Origin: Cypionkella aquatica
Lineage (GTDB): Bacteria; Pseudomonadota; Alphaproteobacteria; Rhodobacterales; Rhodobacteraceae
NCBI RefSeq assembly: GCF_030161095.1
Contig: NZ_BSPP01000007.1
Coordinates: forward strand, 248,920 to 312,919
DNA: 64,000 nt
Reading direction: 5' to 3'
Positions within the stretch are counted from its first letter, which is position 1. Each line of letters starts with the position of its first letter. A program made the translations under genes and the position numbers. Shown here piece after piece: positions 9,110 to 17,092 of the stretch. The notes beneath the pieces are model-generated. The model saw only the letters and a list, made by a program, of their open reading frames with translations. It searched no databases and was not told where the DNA came from.

Positions 9110-10543
9110 ATGAGCGTTGCAGGCGAGCCGAGCTTTCGGGAATCTGTAGATATGATGTTTCGGCGGGCGACCGCGCTGATGGACCTTGGCCCGGGTCTTC
9201 AGGAGAAAATCCGGGTCTGTAACTCCACCTATACCGTGCGCTTTGGCGTCCGCTTGCGCGGCAAGATCGAAACCTTCGTTGGCTACCGCTCGGTTCATTC
9301 CGAACATATGGAACCTGTGAAGGGGGGCATCCGCTATTCTCTGGGCGTCAATCAGGACGAGGTTGAAGCTTTGGCCGCGCTGATGACCTATAAATGCGCG
9401 CTGGTGGAAACGCCGTTCGGTGGCTCCAAGGGTGGCCTCTGCATTGATCCGCGCGCTTGGGACGAACACGAGCTGGAACAGATCACCCGCCGCTTTGCCT
9501 ACGAGCTGATCAAACGCGACCTGATCCACCCGGCGCAAAACGTGCCCGCCCCGGATATGGGCACCGGAGAGCGCGAGATGGCATGGATTGCCGATCAATA
9601 TGCACGGATGAACACCACCGACATCAACGCCAAGGCCTGCGTGACCGGCAAGCCGCCGCATGCAGGGGGGATCCAAGGCCGCGTCGAGGCGACCGGGCGC
9701 GGCGTGCAATATGCCTTGCGTGAGTTCTTCCGTAACCCCGAAGACGCGGCCATCGCCGGGCTTTCCGGTGATCTCGACGGCAAACGGGTGGTGGTGCAGG
9801 GATTGGGCAACGTTGGCTATCATGCCGCGAAGTTTTTGTCAGAAGAAGACGGTGCCAAAGTGGTTGCCATCATCGAGCGCGACGGTGCTTTGGTGAATGA
9901 AGCGGGCATAGACGTGGAAGACGTGCGGCAATGGATGAACAGCAGCGGCGGTATGCTGGCAGGCTATCCCAAAGCGCAGCATGTCGTTGATGGTGCCAAG
10001 GTGCTGGAAATGGCCTGCGACATCCTGATCCCGGCGGCGCTGGAAGGTGTGATCAACCTTGGCAATGCGGCACGGATCCAAGCGCCATTGATCATCGAGG
10101 CCGCGAACGGCCCGATCACCTACGGCGCGGACGAAGTTTTGCGCGCCAAAGGCTGCGTGATCATCCCCGATATGTATGCCAACGCGGGCGGCGTGACGGT
10201 GTCTTATTTTGAATGGGTGAAGAACCTGTCGCATATCCGCTTTGGCCGCATGCAACGCCGCGCCGAAGAATCCCGCTCGCGCCTGCTGGTCGAAGAATTG
10301 GAGCGGTTGTCGAACGACCAACATCTGGGGTGGGAGTTGACGCCGGATTTCAAGAAGAAGTTCCTGCAAGGCTCGGACGAGTTGGCGCTGGTGCGATCAG
10401 GCTTGGATGATACCATGCGCACGGCCTATCAGGCGATGCGCGAAATCTGGCACGGTCGGCCCGAGGTCGGCGATCTGCGGGTGGCGGCGTATATCGTCTC
10501 GATCAGCCGGATTGCTGCGACCTATAAGTCAAAGGGTCTGTAA
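9110..10543 (+). CDS. Glu/Leu/Phe/Val-family glutamate dehydrogenase
   Basis: NAD(P)-dependent oxidative deamination of glutamate to 2-oxoglutarate, or the reverse; cytosolic. Three ATGs follow one another (9104, 9107, 9110). AGGGAGG at 9097-9103 is best spaced for 9110, giving MSVAGEPSF and 477 residues, in the range of the ~50-kDa family. The substrate loop PVKGGIRYS and catalytic-lysine motif PFGGSKGG (102-109) are present, then PAPDMGTGEREMAW and the Rossmann motif GLGNVG (231-236). Cofactor preference is not clear. It is followed by a strong hairpin terminator of the CCTCCGGCGGG family, so it is probably monocistronic. The family includes leucine and phenylalanine dehydrogenases, but the length and motifs favour glutamate. 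Confidence 0.92.
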   Translation: MSVAGEPSFRESVDMMFRRATALMDLGPGLQEKIRVCNSTYTVRFGVRLRGKIETFVGYRSVHSEHMEPVKGGIRYSLGVNQDEVEALAALMTYKCALVETPFGGSKGGLCIDPRAWDEHELEQITRRFAYELIKRDLIHPAQNVPAPDMGTGEREMAWIADQYARMNTTDINAKACVTGKPPHAGGIQGRVEATGRGVQYALREFFRNPEDAAIAGLSGDLDGKRVVVQGLGNVGYHAAKFLSEEDGAKVVAIIERDGALVNEAGIDVEDVRQWMNSSGGMLAGYPKAQHVVDGAKVLEMACDILIPAALEGVINLGNAARIQAPLIIEAANGPITYGADEVLRAKGCVIIPDMYANAGGVTVSYFEWVKNLSHIRFGRMQRRAEESRSRLLVEELERLSNDQHLGWELTPDFKKKFLQGSDELALVRSGLDDTMRTAYQAMREIWHGRPEVGDLRVAAYIVSISRIAATYKSKGL

Positions 10544-10561
10544 GGGCTTTCATACTGGCAA

Positions 10562-10618
10562 AAATACTCCCGCCGGAGGCTTCTGTTGTCACAGCAAGAG
10601 CCTCCGGCGGGAGTATTT
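10562..10618 (+). terminator. Perfect 20-bp hairpin, CCTCCGGCGGG family
   Basis: AAATACTCCCGCCGGAGGCT (10562-10581) is the exact reverse complement of 10599-10618; the loop is 17 nt. It starts 18 bases after the gdh stop and ends in ATTTAG. The same module recurs at gene ends at 49998, 60229 and 62702, and as single arms elsewhere. Confidence 0.85.
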
Positions 10619-10755
10619 AGACCAATGTGAAACACCGATGGCTTGCAAGACTTGCGACACGATTTGTCGCGGATGGCTCAGTTATTCGGGTTTGGCTGTT
10701 GAATAACGCCTGCAAAGCGGGTTCACTTGCCCGCAAGCTATGTCAGGAGCCCCTC

Positions 10756-12006
10756 ATGCGTTATTCCGGGTTAAAGGTGATCACCGAAGGGTTGTTCGGC
10801 AACAAAGGCTGGGGCCCTGCTTGGCGCAATCCGGCTCCGAAAGCCGAATATGATGCGATCATCATTGGTGGTGGCGGGCACGGGCTGTCGACCGCCTATT
10901 ATCTGGCGAAAAACCACGGGCTTACCAACATCGCAGTGTTGGAGAAGGGCTATCTGGGCAGCGGCAATATCGGGCGCAACACCACGATTGTGCGGGCGAA
11001 TTATTACATGCCGGGCAACAGCGAGTTCTACAGCCATTCGTTGAAGCTGTGGGAAGGGCTTGAGGCCGAGCTGAACTATAACGTCATGCACTCGCAGCGC
11101 GGCCAGTTGATTTTGGCACATTCGGATGGCCAGCGCGATACGCTGGCGCGGCGCGGAAATGCGATGATCAATCAGGGCGATGATGCGGAGTTGTGGACTC
11201 TGGATCAGGTCAAGGATTTCGCGCCCTATTTGGATTTCGCGCAGACGCGGTTCCCGATCTATGGCGGATTGATGCACAAGCGGGGCGGCACGGCGCGGCA
11301 TGATGCGGTGGCTTGGGGCTATGCGCGCGGGGCGGATCGGCGTGGGGTTGATCTGATCCAGAATTGCGAAGTCACTGGCATTGATATTGAAAACGGCGTC
11401 GTCAAGGGCGTGCAGACCACGCGCGGCGCGATCCGGGCGAAGAAGGTCGGCATGCTGGTGGCGGGGCGCTCGTCTCAGGTCGCGGCAATGGCGGGGATGC
11501 GGTTGCCGATTGAAAGCCATGTGTTGCAGGCGTTTGTCACCGAAGGGCTGAAGCCGATCATTGATTCCGTGATCTCGTTCGGGATGGGGCATTTTTATAT
11601 CAGCCAGTCCGACAAGGGCGGCTTGGTGTTCGGCGGTGATCTCGATTTCTACGCAAGCTACGCCGCGCGGGGCAACCTGCCGATGGTTGAACATGTGATG
11701 GAAGCCGCGATGACTTTGATGCCGATGATTGGCCGCGCCAAGGTGCTGCGGTCTTGGGGCGGGATCATGGATATGTCGGTGGATGGCAGCCCGATCATTG
11801 ACAAAACCCATATCGAGGGACTGTTTGTCGATGCGGGCTGGAACTATGGCGGCTTCAAGGCGGCTCCGGCGTCGGGCTGGTGCATGGCGCATCTGATGGC
11901 CACCGGAGAGCCTCACGAGGTTGCCCGGCGCTTCCGTCTGGACCGTTTCCGCACCGGGCATGTGATGGATGAAGAAGCCACCGGCAGCCAACATAATTTG
12001 CACTGA
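10756..12006 (+). CDS. soxB: Sarcosine oxidase beta subunit
   Basis: Flavoprotein subunit of heterotetrameric sarcosine oxidase, which demethylates sarcosine (N-methylglycine) to glycine and passes the C1 unit to tetrahydrofolate, releasing H2O2. 416 residues from ATG 10756 (MRYSGLKVITEG), with AGGAG seven bases upstream. The FAD motif IIGGGGHG is at residues 36-43. The RHDAVAWGYARGAD segment near residue 175 covers the region where, in the family, FMN is bound covalently through histidine; I infer this without an alignment. The DAO domain runs to about 400. The leader contains a small stem-loop (10654-10659 with 10665-10670). It is first in soxB-D-A-G. Confidence 0.95.
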   Translation: MRYSGLKVITEGLFGNKGWGPAWRNPAPKAEYDAIIIGGGGHGLSTAYYLAKNHGLTNIAVLEKGYLGSGNIGRNTTIVRANYYMPGNSEFYSHSLKLWEGLEAELNYNVMHSQRGQLILAHSDGQRDTLARRGNAMINQGDDAELWTLDQVKDFAPYLDFAQTRFPIYGGLMHKRGGTARHDAVAWGYARGADRRGVDLIQNCEVTGIDIENGVVKGVQTTRGAIRAKKVGMLVAGRSSQVAAMAGMRLPIESHVLQAFVTEGLKPIIDSVISFGMGHFYISQSDKGGLVFGGDLDFYASYAARGNLPMVEHVMEAAMTLMPMIGRAKVLRSWGGIMDMSVDGSPIIDKTHIEGLFVDAGWNYGGFKAAPASGWCMAHLMATGEPHEVARRFRLDRFRTGHVMDEEATGSQHNLH

Positions 12007-12017
12007 GGGAGACAGAC

Positions 12018-12284
12018 ATGCGTATACCTTGCCCTCTGTGCGGCAGCCGTGATCGGCGTGAGTTTTACTACTATGGATCGGAAGATTATCTGAAGCGGCC
12101 CTCGGATCAGGGCAGCATCGACGATCTGGATAACCAGTTGTTCCTGCGTGACAATCCGGCGGGGGTGACGCGGGATGTCTGGTATCACGAGGCGGGATGT
12201 GGGGCTTGGATGGTGGTCACGCGCAACACGGTCAGCCACGAGGTTCTGGGATCGGAACTCGTCGCCAAGAAGAAGGGGGCCTGA
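12018..12284 (+). CDS. soxD: Sarcosine oxidase delta subunit
   Basis: An 88-residue zinc subunit of tetrameric sarcosine oxidase. The start MRIPCPLCG has a GGGAGA ribosome site. Zinc ligands are recognisable as C5, C8, H57 and C61 (CPLC and HEAGC), matching the spacing known for SoxD. The protein sits between soxB (11 bases upstream) and soxA (two bases downstream), which fixes its identity. Confidence 0.95.
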   Translation: MRIPCPLCGSRDRREFYYYGSEDYLKRPSDQGSIDDLDNQLFLRDNPAGVTRDVWYHEAGCGAWMVVTRNTVSHEVLGSELVAKKKGA

Positions 12285-12286
12285 TC

Positions 12287-15208
12287 ATGCGGATTGCAGG
12301 TAAGGGGCTGATTGACCGCTCAAAGCCGGTGAATTTCAAGTTTGATGGCAAGACCTATCAGGGCTTCAAGGGCGACACGGTGGCATCGGCACTGCTCGCC
12401 AATGGGGTCAAGCTGGTGGGCCGGTCGTTCAAATATCACCGCCCGCGCGGGGTTCTGACGGCTGGTTCGGAAGAACCCAATGCGATGATCGAGGTTGTGG
12501 GCACCAGCAACCAGACCCCGAACGTCCGCGCCACGGTGCAAGAGATTTTTGAGGGGCTGAACACCCGCAGCCAGAACCGCTGGCCGTCGTTGCGCTTTGA
12601 TGTGATGGCGGTGAACGATATGGTGTCGCCGTTCCTGTCGGCGGGATTTTACTACAAGACCTTCATGTGGCCGCGTGCGTTTTGGGAGGCGATTTACGAG
12701 CCGATCATTCGGCGGGCGGCGGGGCTTGGCTCTCTGTCCGGCAAGCATGACGAGGGGCATTACGAAAAGGCTTTTGCGTTCTGCGATCTGTTGGTGATCG
12801 GATCGGGTCCGGCGGGTCTGATGGCGGCGCTTGAGGCGGCGCGGGCGGGCGTGGATGTGATCCTGTGCGAGGAAGATCGCCTGCTGGGCGGGCGGTTGCT
12901 GAGTGATGACGCGCATCTGGATGGCAAGCCTGCGGCGGAATGGGTGGCGGCGGTTGAGGCTGAGTTGCGCGCGTGCCCGAATGTGCGCATCATGCCGCGC
13001 ACCACGGTGACCGGGGCTTACGACGGCGGCCAGTATTCGGCGGTTGAACGGGTTGGTTTGCACAAAGGCCCGCGTCCTGATCTGCCGCGCGAGTGTTTCT
13101 GGCGGATCACGGCGGCGCGGACTGTGCTGGCGGCGGGGGCGTTGGAGCGCTCGATCGCGTTTCCGATGAACGATCGGCCGGGGATCATGCTGGCGAGCGC
13201 CGTGCAGTCTTATCTGAACAAGTTTGGCGTGGTGCCGGGCAAGCGCGTCACTCTGTTTGCCAACAATGACGGCGCGCGGGCGGTGGCGCGGCAGTTGATG
13301 GCGGCGGGGGTTTCGGTGGCTGCGATTTTGGACAGCCGCAGCGACGCGTCGGCGGTGGAGGATTGCCCGGTCTATCTGGGCGCGCAAGTGACGGATACCA
13401 AAGGGCGTTTGGGGCTGCGTGCGATTTCCGGCACCCATGTTGGCGGCGAGTTTGCGCTGGAAACCGACCTTTTGGCGGTGTCGGGGGGCTGGAATCCGAC
13501 GCTGCATATCACCTGCCATCTGAACGGGCGGCCCCGGTGGGAGGCGTCTTTGGCGGCCTTTGTGCCTTTGGCCGATGCGGTGCCGAACCTGACGGCGGCA
13601 GGGGCGTGCAATGGCGCGTTTGACACTTTGACCTGTCTGACCGAAGGTGCTGCGGCGGCGCGCGCGGCTTTGGCGGCGCTGGGCGTGGCTGCGGCCAATG
13701 CGGCTTTGCCGACTGCCGAAGGGATGCCTTATGTGATCGCCCCGCTGTGGCAGGTTGCAGGCAAGGGGCGGGCTTGGCTTGATTTTGCCAATGATGTGAC
13801 GACCAAGGATGTGAAGCTGGCGGCGCAGGAGGGGTATTCTTCTGTCGAGCATATGAAGCGCTACACCACGCAAGGCATGGCGCCGGATCAGGGCAAGAAC
13901 TCGAACGTGGGCGCGCTGGCGGTGCTGGCCGATACCACCGGGCGGGGAATACCCGAGACTGGGACAACGACCTTTAGGCCGCCGTTCATTCCGACCTCGA
14001 TTGCTGTCATGGGCGCGGGCGGGCGCGGTGCAGGCTTTGCGCCGCAACGCTTCCTGACCTCGGATCAGGCCAGCCGCGACCGCGGTGCGCCGATGATCGA
14101 GGCCGGGTTGTGGTATCGCCCCAGCTATTTCCCAAAGCCGGGTGAGACGACATGGCTGGAGTCGTGTAACCGCGAGATCGGGTATGTGCGCGGCGCGGTT
14201 GGGGTTTGCGATGTCTCGACCTTGGGTAAGATTGACATTCAGGGCAAGGATGCAGGGCGCTTCCTTGATCTGGTTTATACCAGCATGTTTAGCACCTTGG
14301 CGGTGGGGCGCGTGCGCTATGGCTTGATGCTGCGGGCGGATGGCTATGTGCTGGACGATGGCACCACCGCGCGTTTGGGCGAAAATCACTATCTGATGAC
14401 CACCACGACGGCGGCGGCGGGTCTGGTGATGCGGCACTTGGATTTCGTGCATCAAAGCGAATGTGCCGATTGGGATGTGCGGTTTATCTCTGTCACCGAA
14501 AGCTGGGCGCAGTTTGCGGTGGCGGGGCCACAGGCGCGCGCATTGCTGAACGGCTATCTCGATCAGCCCTTGGGGGATTTCCCATTCATGGCGGCGGGCA
14601 CTGTGTCGGTGGGCGGCGTTGCGGCGCGGCTGTTCCGCATCAGCTTTTCGGGTGAGGAAGGCTATGAGATTGCGGTGCCGACGCGCTACGGCGAGGCGTT
14701 GTTCCGTGATCTTGTGGCGCGGGCCGAAACCATGGGCGGCGGGCCTTATGGCATGGAAGCCTTGAACGTGTTGCGCATCGAAAAGGGCCTGATCACTCAT
14801 GCCGAGATTGATGGCCGGGTGACGGCGTTCGATATTGGTGCGGCGAAGATGGTGTCGGCCAAGAAAGATTGCATCGGCAAGCTGGCCTCGACGCGGCCCG
14901 GTCTGCATGGGCCGGAACGCGCGCAGATGGTCGGGCTGAAGCCACTGTCGGCGCAGAAAATCACCTCGGGCGCGCATCTGTTCATTCCGGGCGCGGATCT
15001 GAGCCGGGTGAACAGCCAAGGCCATATCAGCTCGGTCGGCTATTCGCCGATGTTCGACCGCGATCTGGGGTTGGGCTTCTTGGTCAACGGGCGGGCGCGG
15101 CATGGCGAGACGGTGCGGGTGATCGACCGTCTGCGCGATATTGATGTGTTGGCCGAGGTCTGTGATCCGGTGTTCCACGACAAAGACGGGGAGAAGTTGC
15201 GTGCCTGA
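12287..15208 (+). CDS. soxA: Sarcosine oxidase alpha subunit
   Basis: The 973-residue large subunit. It starts at ATG 12287 (MRIAGKGLIDRSKPVNF) with AGAAGGGGG just upstream; longer readings overlap soxD. Order of parts: an N-terminal ferredoxin-like segment (FKGDTVASALLANG), a pyridine-nucleotide/FAD domain with VIGSGPAGLMAALEAA near residue 170, a second dinucleotide-binding half, and from about 600 a C-terminal aminomethyltransferase (GcvT-like) domain that binds tetrahydrofolate and takes the sarcosine methyl as methylene. The length equals that of known alpha subunits. Its stop overlaps the GTG start of soxG. Confidence 0.96.
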   Translation: MRIAGKGLIDRSKPVNFKFDGKTYQGFKGDTVASALLANGVKLVGRSFKYHRPRGVLTAGSEEPNAMIEVVGTSNQTPNVRATVQEIFEGLNTRSQNRWPSLRFDVMAVNDMVSPFLSAGFYYKTFMWPRAFWEAIYEPIIRRAAGLGSLSGKHDEGHYEKAFAFCDLLVIGSGPAGLMAALEAARAGVDVILCEEDRLLGGRLLSDDAHLDGKPAAEWVAAVEAELRACPNVRIMPRTTVTGAYDGGQYSAVERVGLHKGPRPDLPRECFWRITAARTVLAAGALERSIAFPMNDRPGIMLASAVQSYLNKFGVVPGKRVTLFANNDGARAVARQLMAAGVSVAAILDSRSDASAVEDCPVYLGAQVTDTKGRLGLRAISGTHVGGEFALETDLLAVSGGWNPTLHITCHLNGRPRWEASLAAFVPLADAVPNLTAAGACNGAFDTLTCLTEGAAAARAALAALGVAAANAALPTAEGMPYVIAPLWQVAGKGRAWLDFANDVTTKDVKLAAQEGYSSVEHMKRYTTQGMAPDQGKNSNVGALAVLADTTGRGIPETGTTTFRPPFIPTSIAVMGAGGRGAGFAPQRFLTSDQASRDRGAPMIEAGLWYRPSYFPKPGETTWLESCNREIGYVRGAVGVCDVSTLGKIDIQGKDAGRFLDLVYTSMFSTLAVGRVRYGLMLRADGYVLDDGTTARLGENHYLMTTTTAAAGLVMRHLDFVHQSECADWDVRFISVTESWAQFAVAGPQARALLNGYLDQPLGDFPFMAAGTVSVGGVAARLFRISFSGEEGYEIAVPTRYGEALFRDLVARAETMGGGPYGMEALNVLRIEKGLITHAEIDGRVTAFDIGAAKMVSAKKDCIGKLASTRPGLHGPERAQMVGLKPLSAQKITSGAHLFIPGADLSRVNSQGHISSVGYSPMFDRDLGLGFLVNGRARHGETVRVIDRLRDIDVLAEVCDPVFHDKDGEKLRA

Positions 15209-15740
15209 ACTGATCGCAAAGACCGCTTTGGCGGGGAAAAAGCTGGTGGTGGCGGGGACGACGCTTGCCGAGATCGATCATGGCGCGGTGCGTTCCATCG
15301 CGCCCTATCCGGGGCAGGAATTGGCGGTGGGGCAGGCGCTGCTGCCGTTGGGCTTTGGCTTTCCGGCGGTGAACAGCTTTGCCGAGAAAGATGGCGCGCT
15401 GATTGCCTGGGCTGGGCGTGAGCAGGCGTTTCTGATCGGGGCGGATTGCCCGGATTTGGGCGGCCTTGCAGCGGTGACCGATCAATCTGGCGGCTGGGTT
15501 AGCCTGTCGTTGCAGGGGCCTTTGGCGGTCGAAGCCCTGGCACGCTATGTGCCGATGGATATGCGGCTGGCGGCGTTTCCGGTCGGTGCTGCGGCCCGAA
15601 CGCCGCTGTATCATATGTCGATGGTGCTCATGCGGGTGGCCGAGGATGGCTTCCGGCTGATGCTGTTCCGCTCGATGGCGCGGACCGCGTGGCATGAGAT
15701 CGAAGTGGCCCTGAAAACCTTGGCGGCGCGGGCGGCGTGA
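15201..15740 (+). CDS. soxG: Sarcosine oxidase gamma subunit
   Basis: Gamma subunit, 179 residues if started at GTG 15201 (VPELIAKTALAGKK as encoded), which overlaps the soxA stop (TGA 15206-15208) and has GGGGAGAAG upstream. An ATG at 15141 would make a 20-residue extension inside soxA with no site and no similarity to the family. Contains the conserved SLSLQGPLAVEALARYV region and HEIEVALKTLAARA near the end. It is needed for assembly of the tetramer; no cofactor-binding motif is visible. Confidence 0.9.
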   Translation: MPELIAKTALAGKKLVVAGTTLAEIDHGAVRSIAPYPGQELAVGQALLPLGFGFPAVNSFAEKDGALIAWAGREQAFLIGADCPDLGGLAAVTDQSGGWVSLSLQGPLAVEALARYVPMDMRLAAFPVGAAARTPLYHMSMVLMRVAEDGFRLMLFRSMARTAWHEIEVALKTLAARAA

Positions 15741-16888
15741 TGCTGACGCAGGGCGATCTGGCCGATTTGACGGCGTTCAGGCAAGAGCTGCACCGTTTCC
15801 CGGAAGTGTCGCGCCACGAAACTGCGACAGCGGCGCGGATTGTGCAGGCTTTGGCTCCACTGGGCGCCGATCAGGTGGTGACGGGGCTTGGCGGTCATGG
15901 CGTGGCGGCGGTGTTCAATGGGCTGAGTGCCGGCCCAACGCTGATGTTCCGCGCCGAGTTGGATGCTTTGCCGATTGAGGAATTGTCTGAGGTAGGCCAC
16001 CGCTCGACCATCCCCGGTAAGGGGCATCTGTGTGGACATGACGGCCATATGACTTTGCTGTTAGGTTTGGGGCGGCTGATTGCGCGGGCGCGACCTGCGC
16101 GGGGGCGGGTGGTGCTGATGTTCCAACCGGCAGAGGAAGATGGCTCGGGTGCTGCGGCGGTGGTTGCTGACCCACGCTTTGCAGCGCTGCGTCCCGATTG
16201 GGCGTTTGCGATCCACAACATGCCGGGTCTGCCGTTTGGGGTGTCGGCGCTGAAGGCGGGGGCGGTGAATTGCGCCAGCCAAGGGTTGAAGATCACGCTG
16301 ACGGGCAAGACCGCGCATGCGTCTTTGCCGGAAACCGGGCTGTCGCCTGCGCTGGCTTTGGCGCGGCTGATCCCGGCAATTGCGGCTTTGGGGCAGGTGG
16401 GGCCGCTTGGGCCGGACTATCGGTTGGTCACGATCACCCATGCGCGGTTGGGGGAGGCGGCGTTCGGGATTGCGCCCGGAGAGGCCGAGCTGTGGGTCAC
16501 GTTGCGCACGATGGAAGATGGTCAGATGGCGGCCTTGCGTCAGGCTGCGATGGATCTGGCGCGGGCGGAGGCTGCGGGGCAGGGGCTTGGCATCCGGTTC
16601 AGGCATCACGATGATTTCGCGGCCTCGGTCAATGATGCGCAGGCGGTGGCGCATCTTGCCCGCGCGTTGGACGCCTTGGGGATGGCCCACGATGAGGGCG
16701 ATCTGCCGATGCGGGCGTCTGAGGATTTCGGGCGGTTTGGGCAGGGTGGCACGCGGTCGGCGATGTTGTTTCTGGGCGTGGGGGAGGGGCATCCGGCCCT
16801 GCATAACCCGGACTATGATTTTCCCGATGCGCTGATCGCGCCGGGGGTGGGGATTTTCCATCAGGTGATGCGGGATTTGCTGGGGTGA
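15740..16888 (+). CDS. M20-family amidohydrolase (hippurate/N-acyl amino acid hydrolase type)
   Basis: A zinc- or manganese-dependent amidohydrolase, 382 residues. The ATG at 15740 shares its A with the soxG TGA (a GTG at 15737 is the alternative). The metal-binding motifs GHLCGHDGH (95-103) and QPAEEDGSGA (near 130) are intact; the dimerisation domain lies between about 185 and 300; a late SEDFG and LHNPDYDFPD complete the catalytic residues. Such enzymes remove acyl groups from N-acyl amino acids. Coupling to the sarcosine oxidase genes suggests release of sarcosine, glycine or a related amine from an amide, but this is inference from context. A perfect 28-bp palindrome starts directly after the stop. 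Confidence 0.88.
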   Translation: MLTQGDLADLTAFRQELHRFPEVSRHETATAARIVQALAPLGADQVVTGLGGHGVAAVFNGLSAGPTLMFRAELDALPIEELSEVGHRSTIPGKGHLCGHDGHMTLLLGLGRLIARARPARGRVVLMFQPAEEDGSGAAAVVADPRFAALRPDWAFAIHNMPGLPFGVSALKAGAVNCASQGLKITLTGKTAHASLPETGLSPALALARLIPAIAALGQVGPLGPDYRLVTITHARLGEAAFGIAPGEAELWVTLRTMEDGQMAALRQAAMDLARAEAAGQGLGIRFRHHDDFAASVNDAQAVAHLARALDALGMAHDEGDLPMRASEDFGRFGQGGTRSAMLFLGVGEGHPALHNPDYDFPDALIAPGVGIFHQVMRDLLG

Positions 16889-16916
16889 GGCTTTTGTCCA
16901 CGCGTGGACAAAAGCC
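16889..16916 (+). terminator. Perfect 28-bp palindrome with GTCCACGCGTGGAC core
   Basis: GGCTTTTGTCCACG is followed directly by its reverse complement, beginning on the base after the amidohydrolase stop. The layout CTTTTGTCC-CGCG-GGACAAAAG resembles the palindromes at 52753-52856. The left half (TTTTGTCCAC) recurs alone at 16969-16978. It could be a terminator or a protein-binding site. Confidence 0.7.
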
Positions 16917-17005
16917 GTGTTCTATATGAATCAACGGGTTATCGGTGCCAGATTCATACTTTGTTAAGTTTTGTCCACCGGAGCCGCTTGCCGCTGGCGT
17001 CGGAA

Positions 17006-17039
17006 GCCTCCGGCGGGGATATTTAAGAACAGGTGAAAT
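17006..17039 (+). repeat. Single arm of the CCTCCGGCGGGGATATTT repeat
   Basis: One unpaired arm reading GCCTCCGGCGGGGATATTT and then AAGAACAGGTGAAAT, the same 3' tail as the copies at 56459 and 60229. It lies in the dnaG leader. The rest of 16917-17092 contains an inverted repeat TATGAATC (16925-16932)/GATTCATA (16951-16958). Confidence 0.8.
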
Positions 17040-17092
17040 AGCCTGTCGGGCGCTACTGGACAGGCCGGGTGTCTGACCTGATATAACAGGGC

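Noticed and set aside
10619-10755. Glycine riboswitch before soxB
   Set aside because: Only small simple stem-loops are visible; the conserved riboswitch core is absent.
10771-12003. A 410-codon minus-strand frame opposite soxB
   Set aside because: Same reasons: antisense of a conserved gene, no motif, no ribosome site.
12320-15178. A 952-codon open frame on the minus strand opposite soxA
   Set aside because: It mirrors a certain gene, is rich in Arg/His/Pro as antisense frames of GC-rich genes are, and shows no family motif.
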